Source: Phoronis australis (Eukaryota; Phoronida; Phoronidae). Taken from it: a stretch of DNA of 64,000 bases. Positions 49,688 to 62,328 of the stretch are shown piece by piece. A program made the position numbers and the translations under genes. The stretch spans positions 455,194 through 519,193 of the forward strand of contig NMRA01000312.1 in the NCBI GenBank assembly GCA_002633005.1, written 5' to 3'. The number at the start of each line of letters is the position of its first letter. Within the stretch, counting starts at the first letter, position 1. The notes beneath the pieces are model-generated. The model did not search any database. It saw nothing but the letters and a program-made list of their open reading frames with translations, and was not told where the DNA came from.

Positions 49688-50436
49688 CTTTAGATAAAGA
49701 CGCCATATCAAATTCTTTATCTTATTTTATGGCGTAATTTATACCATCAACACGAGTAAAGAATACAAATAATACCTTAGGGTCTAATCTTTTTGCTCCG
49801 TATACACAGGCAGGGTTGGAGAATCCCAGTACTTCTTTTTATGACCAAAGCCTCGCACTACTTTTTAGGTCGATATTGGTGTGTTACGGAGAGTGGCATC
49901 TCGTGCTTCCCTTGCAAAGTGAAATGTAACAGAAATTCCGGGTATTGATCCCGATACTTCTTGCGAATACTGAGTGGGTGTTCTACCGTTTAAGATCATT
50001 CCACGTGTTACCTGCTTATGTCATGTCAAGGGAAACTGTAACCTACCACAGAGCTTTACAGAATCCAAATATCTCATACATGTCTCATACAACTTGACCG
50101 TTCTCCCATTTAAGCACGATGCTCGTTGCGATGTCAAATTTAGGCAAACGTGCAGAAGGAAAATTGGGAAATAATGCAATCGGTCCCGGTACCTCTAAAG
50201 CAAAGCGAGTGCTCTCCCGCCGGTGCAAACTCCATCAAAATCTTTATATCATACCTCGAACTCTAACAGAAAATCCAAAAAATATAGCAATTCAAGAATT
50301 TTAGGGCGTAATTCTTGCTATTAACACAAGCAAAAAATAAAAACCTTAGGTTCTAATTTTTTTGTTCAATATTTTAGATTCTATATCTTGTAGTGGAATT
50401 TACAATATAATGTAATTATGCAGCACCAAAATACAT

Positions 50437-50509
50437 TGGAGAATCTGGGCATCGATTACAGTACCTCTCGCATGCGAAGCAAGCGCTCTACCATTTGAGC
50501 TAATTCCCA
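50437..50509 (-). pseudogene. tRNA-Ala (CGC) pseudogene
   Basis: Same locus type as 52932, with anticodon loop TTCGCAT and G3-T70. The T stem is CTGTA/CCCAG (two mismatches) and base 1 is T instead of G, so the acceptor end is unpaired. A TTTT stop is still present downstream. Confidence 0.8.
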
Positions 50510-52009
50510 ATAATACGTATCGCAGCGGTGCCAAATTGCTTATAGTAAAATCCCAATGATGCAAATGCAAACTTGGAAAAACTGAGTACCGATTTAATTC
50601 CGATGAGTTCCGTTTCGCAAATTATTTGCAAGATTACGTAAATATTCCTAAGCTATAGCCAAACATCGCAACTATAAACCTGGTGGTCACAATAGCTTTA
50701 CTAGTAAGTGTTCCCCGAAACGTGCTCCTGGTGCTAAAATAGCGGTCAACTATTTAAACTCACTCTACATGTTATGGAATGTCACCTTGTATATTTCCCA
50801 TGCAAAGCGAGTGTTACACGATTGGAGCTCATTGCCATAATACACATAGTGGCCATGTCAATTTTTCATCTCATACATTAGTAGTTTTAACAGAAATTCG
50901 AAAGAATTATGCAACAAACAAAAAATGGAGGATGCAGGTATAAATCCTGGTACCTTTCTTAAGCAAAGCAACGCTCTTTATTTTAGTTCTAATTGCTTAT
51001 GTTAAGCAACCAAGCACCTCACGTTTCTCTTCCAAAGTAAAACGTGGCAGGAAATGAAGGATAGGCGTTCTAGAGCCCGGTACCTTTCTTATCCGAAGAA
51101 ACGCTCTGCTTTTTAGTTATAATTGTGTTTTTTAAGCAACATAGCACCTCACGTTTCACTACCAAAGTAAAACGTGACAGTAAATCCGGATATTGATCCC
51201 GATATCTCTTGCGTATGTTAAGCGGAGTCGAGCTCTATAACGATAGTGTCTCGCTGGGAAAGCAAGATGTCGCCGTGTATTTTAATGAGAGCATGTGATT
51301 TTGGCTAAATGTTTCTCAAAGGGAGAATACCAGCTGGATGTTTCACTATGTGAGCTCATTCTATATCATAACCCGCATAATCTACATATCCCCATACATG
51401 TCTCATGCAACTCGACCACACTACTATTTGTTGCAGTGTCCAATATCGGAACAAATTATACAAAAGCTAACTAGAGAATGCGGGCATCGACCCCGGTACT
51501 TCTTGTATGCAAAGCTAGCAGAAACTCCAAACAATTAACGCAAATCTAGAATTAGATAACCTCGCGATTGGTCCTAGCACTTAGTCTGGCATGTTATGCA
51601 AGAGCTTTAAGAGTTGAACTTAAATGAACTTGTTGGGTAACATAGCCGTACCATGTTCTTTATCGTCTGACGTAATTGATAACATCAGCCAGAAAAAACG
51701 CACAACACACCTAGGAGAATGCTGATAACGATCCTGTTCTACCCCTTCCGTTAATTCTTCACCTGAGTTAAATTCGCCCTGTTAAGTTTTTATCTTATTT
51801 GATGGCGCAAGCTGAGCGAGCGTTCTACCTTTTCGTTAATGCCCAACCTAAGTAAAAAGTGCCACGTTAAATTTTTATCTTATTGATGACGTAATTACGA
51901 ACACACGTCAGAGAAAAGAATACAAAAATCAAAGTGAAAAATCGGGCCCGGGGAATAATCTGTTTTGCTATACATTTAGATACAATTGTGGATCAATTCT
52001 GTAAAAAAT

Positions 52010-52082
52010 TGGAGAATCCGGGTATCGATCCCGGTACCTCTCGCATGCTAAGCGAGCGCTCTACCATTTGAGCTAATTCCCC
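52010..52082 (-). tRNA. tRNA-Ala (AGC), intact
   Basis: 73 nt with discriminator A. Acceptor GGGGAAT/ATTCTCC contains the G3-U70 pair that identifies alanine tRNAs. A box TTAGCTCAAATGG, anticodon stem CTCGC/GCGAG with loop TTAGCAT, T arm CCGGG-ATCGATA-CCCGG. TTTTTT begins two bases after the gene, a standard pol III stop. Very close to the widely conserved eukaryotic tRNA-Ala-AGC sequence. Confidence 0.97.
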
Positions 52083-52931
52083 ATCTTAGCCAAAATCGCC
52101 ACATGAAATTCGTTATCTTATTTATGGCGTAGCTAGAGAAAAACAGATTGGTGTTTCCAGGAAGCGACTTTTTTATAACTTGTATGTAAAACTAGTGCTA
52201 CATTATTTGAGCTAATTGCTATAATGCTGTCGATAAAGGTCAAATCAATTTTATCACCTTAAACAATACGAATTTCAACAGAAATTCGAAATTATTATAC
52301 AAAACCAACATTGGAGAATCGCAGTACTTCTTTTTATGACGAAAGTAACGCTCTACTTTTTAGGTCTATATTGCTATGTTACGTGCAGTGGCATCACGTG
52401 CTGCCCTTGCAAAGTGAAATGTAACAGAAATTCCGGGTATTGATCCCGATACTTCTTGCGAATACTGATTGGGTGTTCTACCGTTTAAGATCATTCCACG
52501 TGTTACCTGCTTATGTCATGTCAAGGGAAACTGTAACCTACTACAGAGCTTTAGAGAATCCAAATATCCCATACATGCCTCATGCAAGTTGACCGTTCTC
52601 ACATGTAAGCACCATGCTCGTTGCGATGTGAAATTTAGGCAAACATGCAGAAGGAAAATTGGGAAATCCTGCAATCCGTCCAGGTACCTCTAAAGCAAAG
52701 CGAGTACTCTCCCGTCGGTGCAAACTCCATCAAAATCTTCATATCATACCTCGAACTCTAACAGAAAATCGAAACAAATATAGCGATGCAAGAATTTTAG
52801 GGCGTAATTCTTGCTATTAACACAAGCAAAAAATAAAAACCTTAGGTTCTAATTTTTTGTTCAATATTTTAGATTCTTTATCTTGTAGCGGAATTTACAA
52901 TATAATGTAATTATGCAGCACCAAAATACAT

Positions 52932-53004
52932 TGGAGAATCTGGGCATCGATCCCAGTACCTCTCGCATGCGAAGCAAGCGCTCTACCATTTGAGCTAATT
53001 CCCC
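52932..53004 (-). tRNA. tRNA-Ala (CGC), intact
   Basis: 73 nt with G3-U70. Anticodon loop TTCGCAT; anticodon stem CTTGC/GCGAG with one T-G wobble. T arm CTGGG-ATCGATG-CCCAG. TTTT lies about 8 nt downstream. This is the only intact CGC isoacceptor in the window. Confidence 0.95.
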
Positions 53005-53284
53005 ATAATACGTATCACGGCGGTGCCAAATTGCTTATAGTAAAATCACAATGATGCAAAATCAAACTTGAAAAAACTGAGTACCTGTTTAATTCCGATG
53101 AGTTCCGTTTCGCAAATTATTTGCAAGATTACGTAAATATTCCTAAGCTATAGCCAAACATCGCAACTATAAACCTGGTGGTCACAATAGCTTTACTAGT
53201 AGGTGTTCCCCGAAACGCGCTCCTGATGCTAAAATAGCGGTCAACTATTTAAACTAACTCTACATGTTATGAAATGTCACCTTG

Positions 53285-53385
53285 TATATTTCCCATGCAA
53301 AGCAAGTGTTACATGATTGGAGCTCATTGCCATAATACATATAGTAATACATGATTGGAGCTCATTGCTATAATACGTATAGTGG
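53285..53385 (-). repeat. Two copies of the tRNA-derived 38-bp repeat
   Basis: Short form of the minisatellite expanded at 54782, 58012 and 61382: ACATGATTGGAGCTCATTGC followed by CATAATACATATAGT. Confidence 0.85.
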
Positions 53386-54413
53386 CCATGTCAATTTTTC
53401 ATCTCATACATTAGTAGTTTTAACAGAAATTCGAAAGAAGTATGCAACAAACAAAAAATGAAGGATCCAGGTATAGATCCTGGTAACGTTCTTATGCAAA
53501 GCAACCCTCATTATTTTAGTTCTAATTGCTTATGTTAAGCAACCAAGCACCTCACGTTTCTCTTCCAAAGTAAAACGTGGCAGTAAATCCGGATATTGAT
53601 CCCGATATCTCTTGCTTATGTTAAGCGGAGTCAATTTCTATAACGATAGTGTCTCGCTGGGAAAGCAAGATGTCGCCGTGTATTTTAATGAGAGCATGTG
53701 ATTTTGGCTAAATGTTTCTCAAAGGGAGAATACCAGCTGGATGTTTCACCATGTAAGCTCATTCTATATCATAACCCGCATAATCTTCATATCCCCATAC
53801 ATGTTTCATGCAACTCGACCACACTACTATTTGTTGCAGTGTCCAATATCTGAACAAATCATACAAAAGCTAACTAAAGAATGCGGGCATTGACCCCGGT
53901 ACTTCTCGTATGCAGAGCTAGCAGAAACTCCAAACAATTAACGCAAATCTAGAATATTAGATAACCTCGCGATTGGTCCTAGCACTCAGTCTGCCATGTT
54001 ATGCAAGAGCTTTAAGAGTTGAAATTAAATGAACTTGTTGGGTAACATAGCCGTACCATGTTCTTTATCGTCTGACGTAATTCATAACATGAGCCAGAAT
54101 AAACGCACAACACACCTAGGAGAATGCTGATAACGATCCTGTTCTACCACTTCCGTTAATTCTTCACCTGAGTTAAATTCGCCCTGTTGAGTTTTTATCT
54201 TATTTGATGGCGCAAGCTGAGCGAGCGTTCTACCTTTTCGTTAATTCCCAACATAAGTAAAAAGTGCCACGATAAATTTTTATCTTATTGATGACGTAAT
54301 TACGAACACACGTCAGAGAAAAGATTACAAAAAGCAGAGTGAAAAATCGGGCCGGGGAATAATCTGTTTTGCTATACATTTAGATACAATTGTGGATCAA
54401 TTCTGTAAGAGAT

Positions 54414-54486
54414 TGGAGAATCCGGGTATCGAGCCCGGTACCTCTCGCATGCTAAGCGAGCGCTCTACTATTTGACCTAATTCCCC
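54414..54486 (-). pseudogene. Hybrid tRNA-Ala (AGC), D arm damaged
   Basis: The 3' flank (plus-left, GGATCAATTCTGTAAG) is that of AGC genes, but the 5' flank (plus-right, CATAATACGCAGCCCAGCGG) is that of TGC/CGC genes, so the gene spans a recombination junction. The D stem is GGTC/GAGC (one mismatch), D-loop GG reads AG, the T loop is CTCGATA, and no T4 run follows at once. It is probably inactive. Confidence 0.82.
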
Positions 54487-54781
54487 ATAATACGCAGCCC
54501 AGCGGTGCCAAATTACTTATTGTAAAATCAGAAAGATGCAAAATCAAACTTAAAAAAACTGAGTACCGATTTAATTCCGATGAATTCCGTTTCGCAAATT
54601 ATTTGCGAGATCACGTAAGTGTTCGCAAGCTATAGCCAAACATCGCAAACTATAAACCAAGTGGTCACAATGTCTTTACTGGTTGGTGTTCTCCGAAACG
54701 CGCTCCTAGTGCTAAAATAGTGATCAACAGTTGAAAAACCTCTACATGTTATAGAATGTCACCTTGTATATTTCCCATACC

Positions 54782-55016
54782 AAGCGAGTGTTACATGATT
54801 GGAGCTCATTGCCATAATTCATATAGTGTTACATGATTGGAGCTCATTGCTATAATACATATAGTGGTACATGATTGGAGCTCAATGCCATAATACATAT
54901 AGTGGTACGTGATTGGAGCTCATTGCCATAATACATTCTGTTACATGATTGGAGCTCATTGTCATAATACATATAGTGATACATGATTGGAGCTCATTGC
55001 CATTATTCACATAGCG
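54782..55016 (-). repeat. 38-bp minisatellite derived from a tRNA-Ala 5' half, about 6 copies
   Basis: Repeats of TTACATGATTGGAGCTCATT then GCCATAATACATATAGTG. Read on minus, GGCAATGAGCTCCAATCATGTAA aligns with GGGGAATTAGCTCAAATGGTAGAGC (acceptor strand, A box, D arm). It sits directly beside a relic whose CCCATACCAAGCGAGTG matches the anticodon arm. Confidence 0.85.
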
Positions 55017-55539
55017 GCCATGTCAACTTTTATCTCATACATTAGTATTTTTAACAGAAATTCGAAAGAATTTTGCAACAAACAAAAATGGAGGATCATG
55101 GTATCGATCCTGGTACCTTTCTGATGCAAAGTAAATCTCTTTATTTTAGTCCTAATTGCTTTTGTTAAGCAACAAAGCACCTCATGTTTCTCTTCTTATC
55201 TTCCAAATTAAAATAAGACAGAAAGTACGAGTATTGATCACGATAACTCTTGCGTATGCTACGCGGGGTCCATTTAATAACGTGAGAGTGTCGGTGGAAA
55301 GCAAGACATCGCCGTGTATTTTCAATGACAACATGTGATTTTGACTAAGTGTTTCTCAAACCGAGAATTCGAGATGGGTGTTCAACCATCTGAGCTCATT
55401 CTACATCATCACATGCAATAGAGGATTAGAGAATATACATATCCCGATAGATGTCTCATTCAGGTCGACCGTACTCGCATAATCAGCCCCTTCCTTGTTG
55501 CAGTGTCCACTAAAGGAATAAAAACATAACAGAGCTAAC

Positions 55540-55612
55540 TGGAGAATCCGGGTATCGATTCCGGTACATCTCGCATGCAAAGCGAGCGCTCTACCACTTG
55601 AGCTAATTCCCC
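55540..55612 (-). pseudogene. tRNA-Ala (TGC), B-box variant
   Basis: 73 nt with acceptor stem (G3-U70), D arm and TGC anticodon arm all intact. The T stem reads CCGGA/CCCGG, replacing the near-invariant G53-C61 pair of the B box with A-C. TTTTT lies about 15-20 nt downstream. It is either weakly active or recently dead; I cannot tell which. Confidence 0.7.
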
Positions 55613-57633
55613 AAGTCATGTAGGTATTGTTTACGCCAAATATTTCATATCACACTAGTAACTATAACAATTATAGCAAAACTAGAATTAGATAAGCCGT
55701 TTCATCTCGCATATTAAGCATGAACACTAAAACATGAGCTTAAAATATCCCTGTTAGCAATTATAACTAATTCATTTTCTTTTCCTTGTGATATCAATTA
55801 TAACACATGGCAGAAATAAAATACAAATCGGAGGCAGGTCTCCATCCCGGTACTTTTCACACACAAAGGGATTAGAGGTCTGTTTTTAGATACTTCTCCA
55901 TAGCAACAAAATGTAGTAGCTATTTTAGTTCTAGTTCTTTATCCGATAACCGGCACTATAATAAAACCGAAACAAAAAAGGAAATGAAGGATCAGCGTTC
56001 TAGAGCCCGGTACCTTTCTTATCCGAAGAAACGCTCTGCTTTTTAGTTATAATTGTTTTTTTAAGCAACAAAGCACCTCACGTTTCTCTACCAAAGTAAA
56101 ACGTGACAGTAAATCCGGGTATTGATCCCTATATCTCTTGCGTATGTTAAGCGGAGTCGAGCTCTATAACGGTAGTGTCTCGCTGGGAAAGCAAGATGAC
56201 GCCGTGTATTTTAATGAGAGCATGGGATTTTGGCTAAATGTTTCTCAAAGGGAGAATACCAGCTGGGTGTTTCACCATGTAAGCTCATTCTATATCATAA
56301 CCCGCATAATCTACATATCCCCATACATGTCTCATTCAACTCGACCACACTACTATTAAGCCCCGTGGTTGTTGCAGTGTCCATTATCTGAACAAATTAT
56401 ACAAAAGCTAACTAGAGAATACGAGTATCGACCCCGGTACTTCTCGCATGCAAAGCTAGCAGAAATTCCAAACAATTAACGCAAATCTAGAATTAGACAA
56501 CCTCGCGACTGGTCCTAGCACTTAGTCTGGCATGTTATGCAAGAGCTTTAAAAGTTGAACTTAGATGAACTTGTTGGGTAATATAGCCGTACCATGTTCT
56601 TTATCGTCTGACGTAATTTATAACATCAGCCAGAAAAAACGCACAACACACCTAGGAGAATGCTGATAACGATCCTGTTCTGCCACTTCCATAATTCTTC
56701 ACCTGAGTTAAATTCGCCCTGTTGAGTCTTTATTTTATTTGATGGCGCAAGCTGAGCGAGCGTTCTACCTTTTCGTTAATGCCCAACCTAAGTAAAAATC
56801 GCCACATGAAATTCGTTATCTTATTTATGGCGTAGCTAGAGAAAAACAGATTGGTGTTTCCAGGAAGCGACTTTTTTATAACTTGTATGTAAAACTAGTG
56901 CTACATTTTTTGAGCTAATTGCTATAATGCTGTCGATAAAGGTCAAATCAATTTTATCACCTTAAACAATACGAATATCAACAGCAATTCGAAATTATTA
57001 TACAAAACCAACATTGGAGAATCCCAGTACTTCTTTATATGACCAAAGTACCGCTCTACTTTTTAGGTCTATATTGGTATGTTACGTAGAGTGGCATCAC
57101 GTGCTTCCCTTGCAAAGTGAAATGTAACAGAAAATCCTGGTATTGATCCCGATACTTCTTCCGAATACTGAGTGGGTGTTCTACCGTTTAAGATCATTCC
57201 ACGTGTTACCTGCTAATACCATGTCAAGGGAAACTGTAACCTACAAAGCCTTTGGACAATCTAAATATCCCATACATGTCTCATACAACTTGACCGTTCT
57301 CCCATTTAAGTTCCATGCTCGTTGCGATGTCAAATTAAAGCAAACGTGCAGAATGTAATTGGGAAATCCTGCAGTCGGTTCCGGTACCTCTCAACTAAAC
57401 CGAGTGCTCTCCCGTCGGTGCTAATTCAATCAGAATCTTTGTAATCATACCTGTAACTATAAGAGGAAATCCAAAAAATTATAGCAACGTTAGAATTTTA
57501 AGGCGTAGTTTTTGCTATTAACTCAAGCAAAGAATAAAAGGCTTAGGTTTTTATATTTTTGCTGAATATTTTGAATTCTTTATCTTGTAGCGGAATTTAC
57601 AATATAATGTATTAATGCAGCATCAAAAAACAT

Positions 57634-57706
57634 TGGAGAATCTGGGCATCGATCCCAGTACCTCTCGCATGCAAAGCGAGCGCTCTACCATTTGAGCTAA
57701 TTCCCC
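57634..57706 (-). tRNA. tRNA-Ala (TGC), intact
   Basis: 73 nt, G3-U70, anticodon CTCGC-TTTGCAT-GCGAG, T arm CTGGG-ATCGATG-CCCAG. TTTTTT begins about 4 nt after the gene. The flanks are those of the CGC gene at 52932, so the anticodon differs at a corresponding locus. Confidence 0.96.
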
Positions 57707-58011
57707 ATAATACGCAGCCCGGCGGTGCCAAATTACTTATTGTAAAACCAGAAAGATGCAAAATCAAACTTGAAAAAACTGAGTACCGATTTAATTCCGA
57801 TGATTTCCGTTTCGCAAATTATTTGCGAGATCACGTAAATGTTCGCAAGCTATAGCCAAACATCGCAAACTATAAACCAAGTGGTCACAATGTCTTTACT
57901 GGTTGGTGTTCTCCGAAACGCGCTCCCAGTACTAAAATAGTGATCAACCGTTGAAAAACCTCTACATGTTATAGAATGTCACCTTGTATATTTCCCATAC
58001 CAAGCGAGTGT

Positions 58012-58163
58012 TACATGCTTGGAGCTCATTGCCATAATTCATATAGTGGTACATGATTGGAGCTCATTGCCATAATACATATAGTCATACATGATTGGAG
58101 CTCATTGCCATATTACATATAGTGATACATGATTGGAGCTCATTGCCATAATACACATAGCGG
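58012..58163 (-). repeat. 38-bp tRNA-derived minisatellite, about 4 copies
   Basis: Same unit as at 54782 with a lower copy number. Confidence 0.85.
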
Positions 58164-58684
58164 CCATGTCAATTTTTATCTCATACATTAGTATTTATTA
58201 CAGAAATTCGAAAGAATTTTGCAACAAACAAAAATGGAGGATCATGGTATCGATCCTGGTACCTTTCTTATGCGAAGATACTCTCTTTATTTTAGTCCTA
58301 ATTGCTTTTGTTAAGAAACAAAGCACCTCATGTTTCTCTTCTTATCTTCCAAATTAAAATAAGACAAAAAGTACGAGTATTGATCAAGACAACTCTTGCG
58401 TATGCTACGCGGGTTCAGTTTAATAACGTCAGAGTGTCGGTGGAAAGCAAGATATCGCCGTGTATTTTCAATGAGAGCATGTGATTTTGCTAACTCTTTC
58501 TCAAAGCGAGAATTCGAGATGGGTGTTCAACCATCTGAGCTTATTCTACATCATCACCTGCAATAGAGGATTGGAGAATATACATATCCTGATAGATGTC
58601 TCATTCAGGTCGACCGCACTCGCATAATCTGTCCCTTACTTGTTGCAGTGTCCACTAAAGGAACAAAAACATAACAGAGCTAAC

Positions 58685-58757
58685 TGGAGAATCCGGGTAT
58701 CGATTCCGGTACATCACGCATGCAAAGCGAGCGCTCTACCACTTGAGCTAATTCCCC
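58685..58757 (-). pseudogene. tRNA-Ala (TGC), B-box and anticodon-stem variant
   Basis: Copy of the 55540 gene: same A53-C61 T-stem mismatch plus a T-T mismatch in the anticodon stem (CTCGC against GCGTG). Likely inactive. Confidence 0.75.
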
Positions 58758-60096
58758 AAGTCATATAGGTATTGTTTACGCCAAATATTTCATATCACAC
58801 TAGTAACTATAACAATTATAGCAAAACTAGAATTAGATAAGCCGTTTCATCTCGCATATTAAGCAAGAACACTAAAACATGAGCTTAAAATATCTTTGTT
58901 AGCAATTATAACTAATTCATTTTCTTTTCCTTATGACACAAATTATAACACATGGCACAAATAAAATAAAAATCGGAGGCAGGTCTCCATCCCGGTACTT
59001 TTCACACACAAATGGATTAGAGGTCTGTTTTTAGATAATTTTTCATAGCAACAAAATTCAGTAGCTATTTTAGTTCTAGTTCTTTATCCGATAACCGGCA
59101 CTATAATAAAACCGAAACAAAAAACGAAATGAAGGATCAGCGTTCTAGAGCCCGGTACCTTTCTTACCCAAAGAAACGCTCTGTTTTTAGTTATAATTGT
59201 GTTTTTTAAGCAACATAGCACCTCACGTTTCACTACCAAAGTAAAACGTGACAGTAAATCCGGATATTGATCCCGATATCTCTTGCGTATGTTAAGCGGA
59301 GTCGAGCTCTGTAACGGTAGTGTCTCGCTGGGAAAGCAAGATGTCGCCGTGTATTTTAATGAGAGCATGTGATTTTGGCTAAATGTTTCTCAAAGGGAGA
59401 GTACCAGCTGGATGTTTCACTATGTGAGCTCATTCTATATCATAACCCCCATAATCTACATATCCCCATACATGTCTCATGCAACTCGACCACACTACTA
59501 TTTAAGCCCCGTGGTTGTTGCAGTGTCCAATATCTGAACAAATTATACAAAAGCTAACTAGAGAATACGAGTATCGACCCCGGTACTTCTCGCATGCAAA
59601 GCTAGCAGAAATTCCAAACAATTAACGCATATCTAGAATTAAATAACCTCGCGTTTGGTCCTAGCACTTAGTCTGGCATGTTATGCAAGAGCTTTAAGAG
59701 TTGAACTTAAATGAACTTGTTGCGTAATATAGCCGTACCATGTTCTTTATCGTCTGACGTAATTGATAACATAAGCCAGAAAAAACGCACAACACACCTA
59801 GGAGTATGCTGATAACGATCTTGTTCTACCTCTTCCGTTAATTCTTCACCTGAGTTAAATTTGCCCTGTTGAGTCTTTATTTTATTTGATGGCGCAAGCT
59901 GAGCGAGAGTTCTACCTTTTCGCTAATTCCCAACCTAAGTAAAAAGTGCCACGATAAATTTTTATCTTGTTGATGACGTAATTACGAACACACGTCAGAG
60001 AAAAGAATACAAAAATCAGAGTGAAAAATCGGGCCCGGGGAATAATCTGTCTTGCTATACATTTAGATACAATTGTGGATCAATTCTGTAAAACTT

Positions 60097-60169
60097 TGGA
60101 GAATCCGGGTATCGATCCCGGTACCTCTCGCATGCTAAGCGAGCGCTCTACCATTTGAGCTAATTCCCC
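60097..60169 (-). tRNA. tRNA-Ala (AGC), intact
   Basis: Identical in mature sequence to the 52010 gene as far as I can read, with the same flanks. TTTT follows 4-5 nt after the discriminator base. Confidence 0.97.
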
Positions 60170-61012
60170 GTCTTAGCTAAAATCGCCACATGAAATTCGT
60201 TATCCTATGGCGTAGCTAGAGAAAAACAGATTGGGGTTTCCAGGAAGCGACTTTTTTATAACTTGTATGTAAAACTAGTGCTACATTATTTGAGCTAACT
60301 GCTATAATGCTGTCGATAAAGGTCAAATCAATTTTATCACCTTAAACAATACGAATATCAACAGAAATTCGAAATAATTAGACAAAACCAACATTGGAGA
60401 ATCCCAGTACTTCTTTTTATGACCAAAGTACCGCTCTACTTTTTGGGTCTATATTGGTATGTTGCGTAGAGTGGCATCACGTGCTTCCCTTGCAAAGTGA
60501 AATGTAACAGAAAATCCGGGTATTGATCCCGATACTTCTTCCGCATACTGAGTGGGTGTTCTACCGTTTAAGATCATTCCACCTGTTACCTGCTAATACC
60601 ATGTCAAGGGAAACTGTAACCTACAAAAACCTTTGGAGAATCCAAATATCCCATACATGTCTCATACAACTTGACCCTTCTCCCATTTAAGTACCATGCT
60701 CGTTGCGATGTCAAATTAAAGCAAACGTGCAGAATGTAATTGGGAAATCCTGCAGTCGGTCCCGGTACCTCTAAACTAAACCGAGTGCTCTCCCGTCGGT
60801 GCTAATTCCACCAGAATCTTTGTAATCATACCTGTAACTATAACAGAAAATCCAAAAATTATAGCAACGCTAGAATTTTAAGGCGTAGTTTTTGCTATTA
60901 ACACAAGCAAAGAATAAAAGGCTTAGGTTTTATATTTTTGCTCAATATTTTGAATTCTTTATGTTCTAGCGGAATTTACAATATAATGTAATAATGCAGC
61001 ATCAAAAAACAT

Positions 61013-61085
61013 TGGAGAATCTGGGCATCGATCCCAGTACCTCTCGCATGCAAAGCGAGCGCTCTACCATTTGAGCTAATTCCCC
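61013..61085 (-). tRNA. tRNA-Ala (TGC), intact
   Basis: Same mature sequence as 57634: G3-U70, anticodon TGC, complete T arm. TTTTTT follows about 4 nt downstream. Confidence 0.96.
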
Positions 61086-61381
61086 ATAATACGCAGCCCG
61101 TCGGTGCCAAATTACTTATTGTAAAATCAGAAAGATGCAAAATCAAACTTGAAAAAACTGAGTACCGATTTAATTCCGATGAGTTCCGTTTCGCAAATTA
61201 TTTGCGAGATCATGTAAATGTTTGCAAGCTATAGCCAAACATCGCAAACTATAAACCAAGTGTTCACAATGTCTTTACTGGTTGGTGTTCTCCAAAACGC
61301 GCTCCTAGTGCTAAAATAGTGATCAACCGTTGAAAAACATCTACATGTTGTACAATGTCACCTTGTATATTTCCCATGCCA

Positions 61382-61735
61382 AGCGAGTGTTACATGAATG
61401 GAGCTCATTGCCATAATACATATAGTGTTACATGATTGGGGCTTATTGCCATAATACAAATAGTGGTACATGATTGGAGCTCATTACCCTAATACATATA
61501 GTGATACATGATTGGAGCTCATTGCCATAATACATATAGTGGTACATGATTGGAGCTCCTTGCTATAATACATATAGTGTTACATGATTGGAGCTCATTG
61601 CCATAATACATATAGTGGTACATGATTGGAGCTCATTGCCATAATACATATAGTGTTACATGATTGGAGCTCATTGCCATAATACATATAGTGATACATG
61701 ATTGGAGCTCATTGCCATAATACACACAGCGGCCA
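61382..61735 (-). repeat. 38-bp tRNA-derived minisatellite, about 9 copies
   Basis: Largest expansion of the unit seen at 53285, 54782 and 58012. Junctions alternate GTGTTAC, GTGGTAC and GTGATAC. Confidence 0.88.
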
Positions 61736-62255
61736 TGTAAATTTTTATCTCATACATTAGTATTTTTAACAGAAATTCGAAAGAATTTTGCAACAAACAA
61801 AAAATGGAGGATCATGGTATCGATCCTGGTACCTTTCTTATGCAAAGTAAATCTCTTTATTTTAGTCCTAATTGCTTTTGTTAAGCAATAAAGCACCTCA
61901 TGTTTCTCTTCTTATCTTCCAAATTAAAATAAGACAGATAGTACGAGTATTGATCAAGATAACTCTTGCGTATGCTAGGCGGGGTCAGTTAAATAACGTC
62001 AGAGTGTCGGTGGAAAGCAAGATATCGCCGTGTATTTTCAATGAGACGATGTGATTTTGACTAAGTGTTTCTCAAACCGAGAATTCGAGATGGGTATTCG
62101 ACCATCTGAGCTCATTCTACATCATCACCTGCAATAGAGGATTAGAGAATATACATATCCCGATAGATGTCTCATTCAGGTCGACCGTACTCGCATAATC
62201 AGCCCCTTACTTGTTGCAGTGTCCACTAAAGGAACAAAAACATAGCAGAGCTAAC

Positions 62256-62328
62256 TGGAGAATCCGGGTATTGTTCCCGGTAAATCTCGCATGCAAAGCG
62301 AGCGCTCTACCACTTGAGCTAATTCCCC
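62256..62328 (-). pseudogene. tRNA-Ala (TGC) pseudogene, B box lost
   Basis: Acceptor and anticodon arms intact. The T loop reads AACAATA instead of ATCGATA, so the T55 and G57 contacts and the internal promoter are lost. The G53 pair mutated in its sister copies is normal here. Confidence 0.8.

Noticed and set aside
58133-58357. Transmembrane-like frame in the tRNA array
   Set aside because: Composed of minisatellite and relic sequence; equivalents in other units are interrupted.
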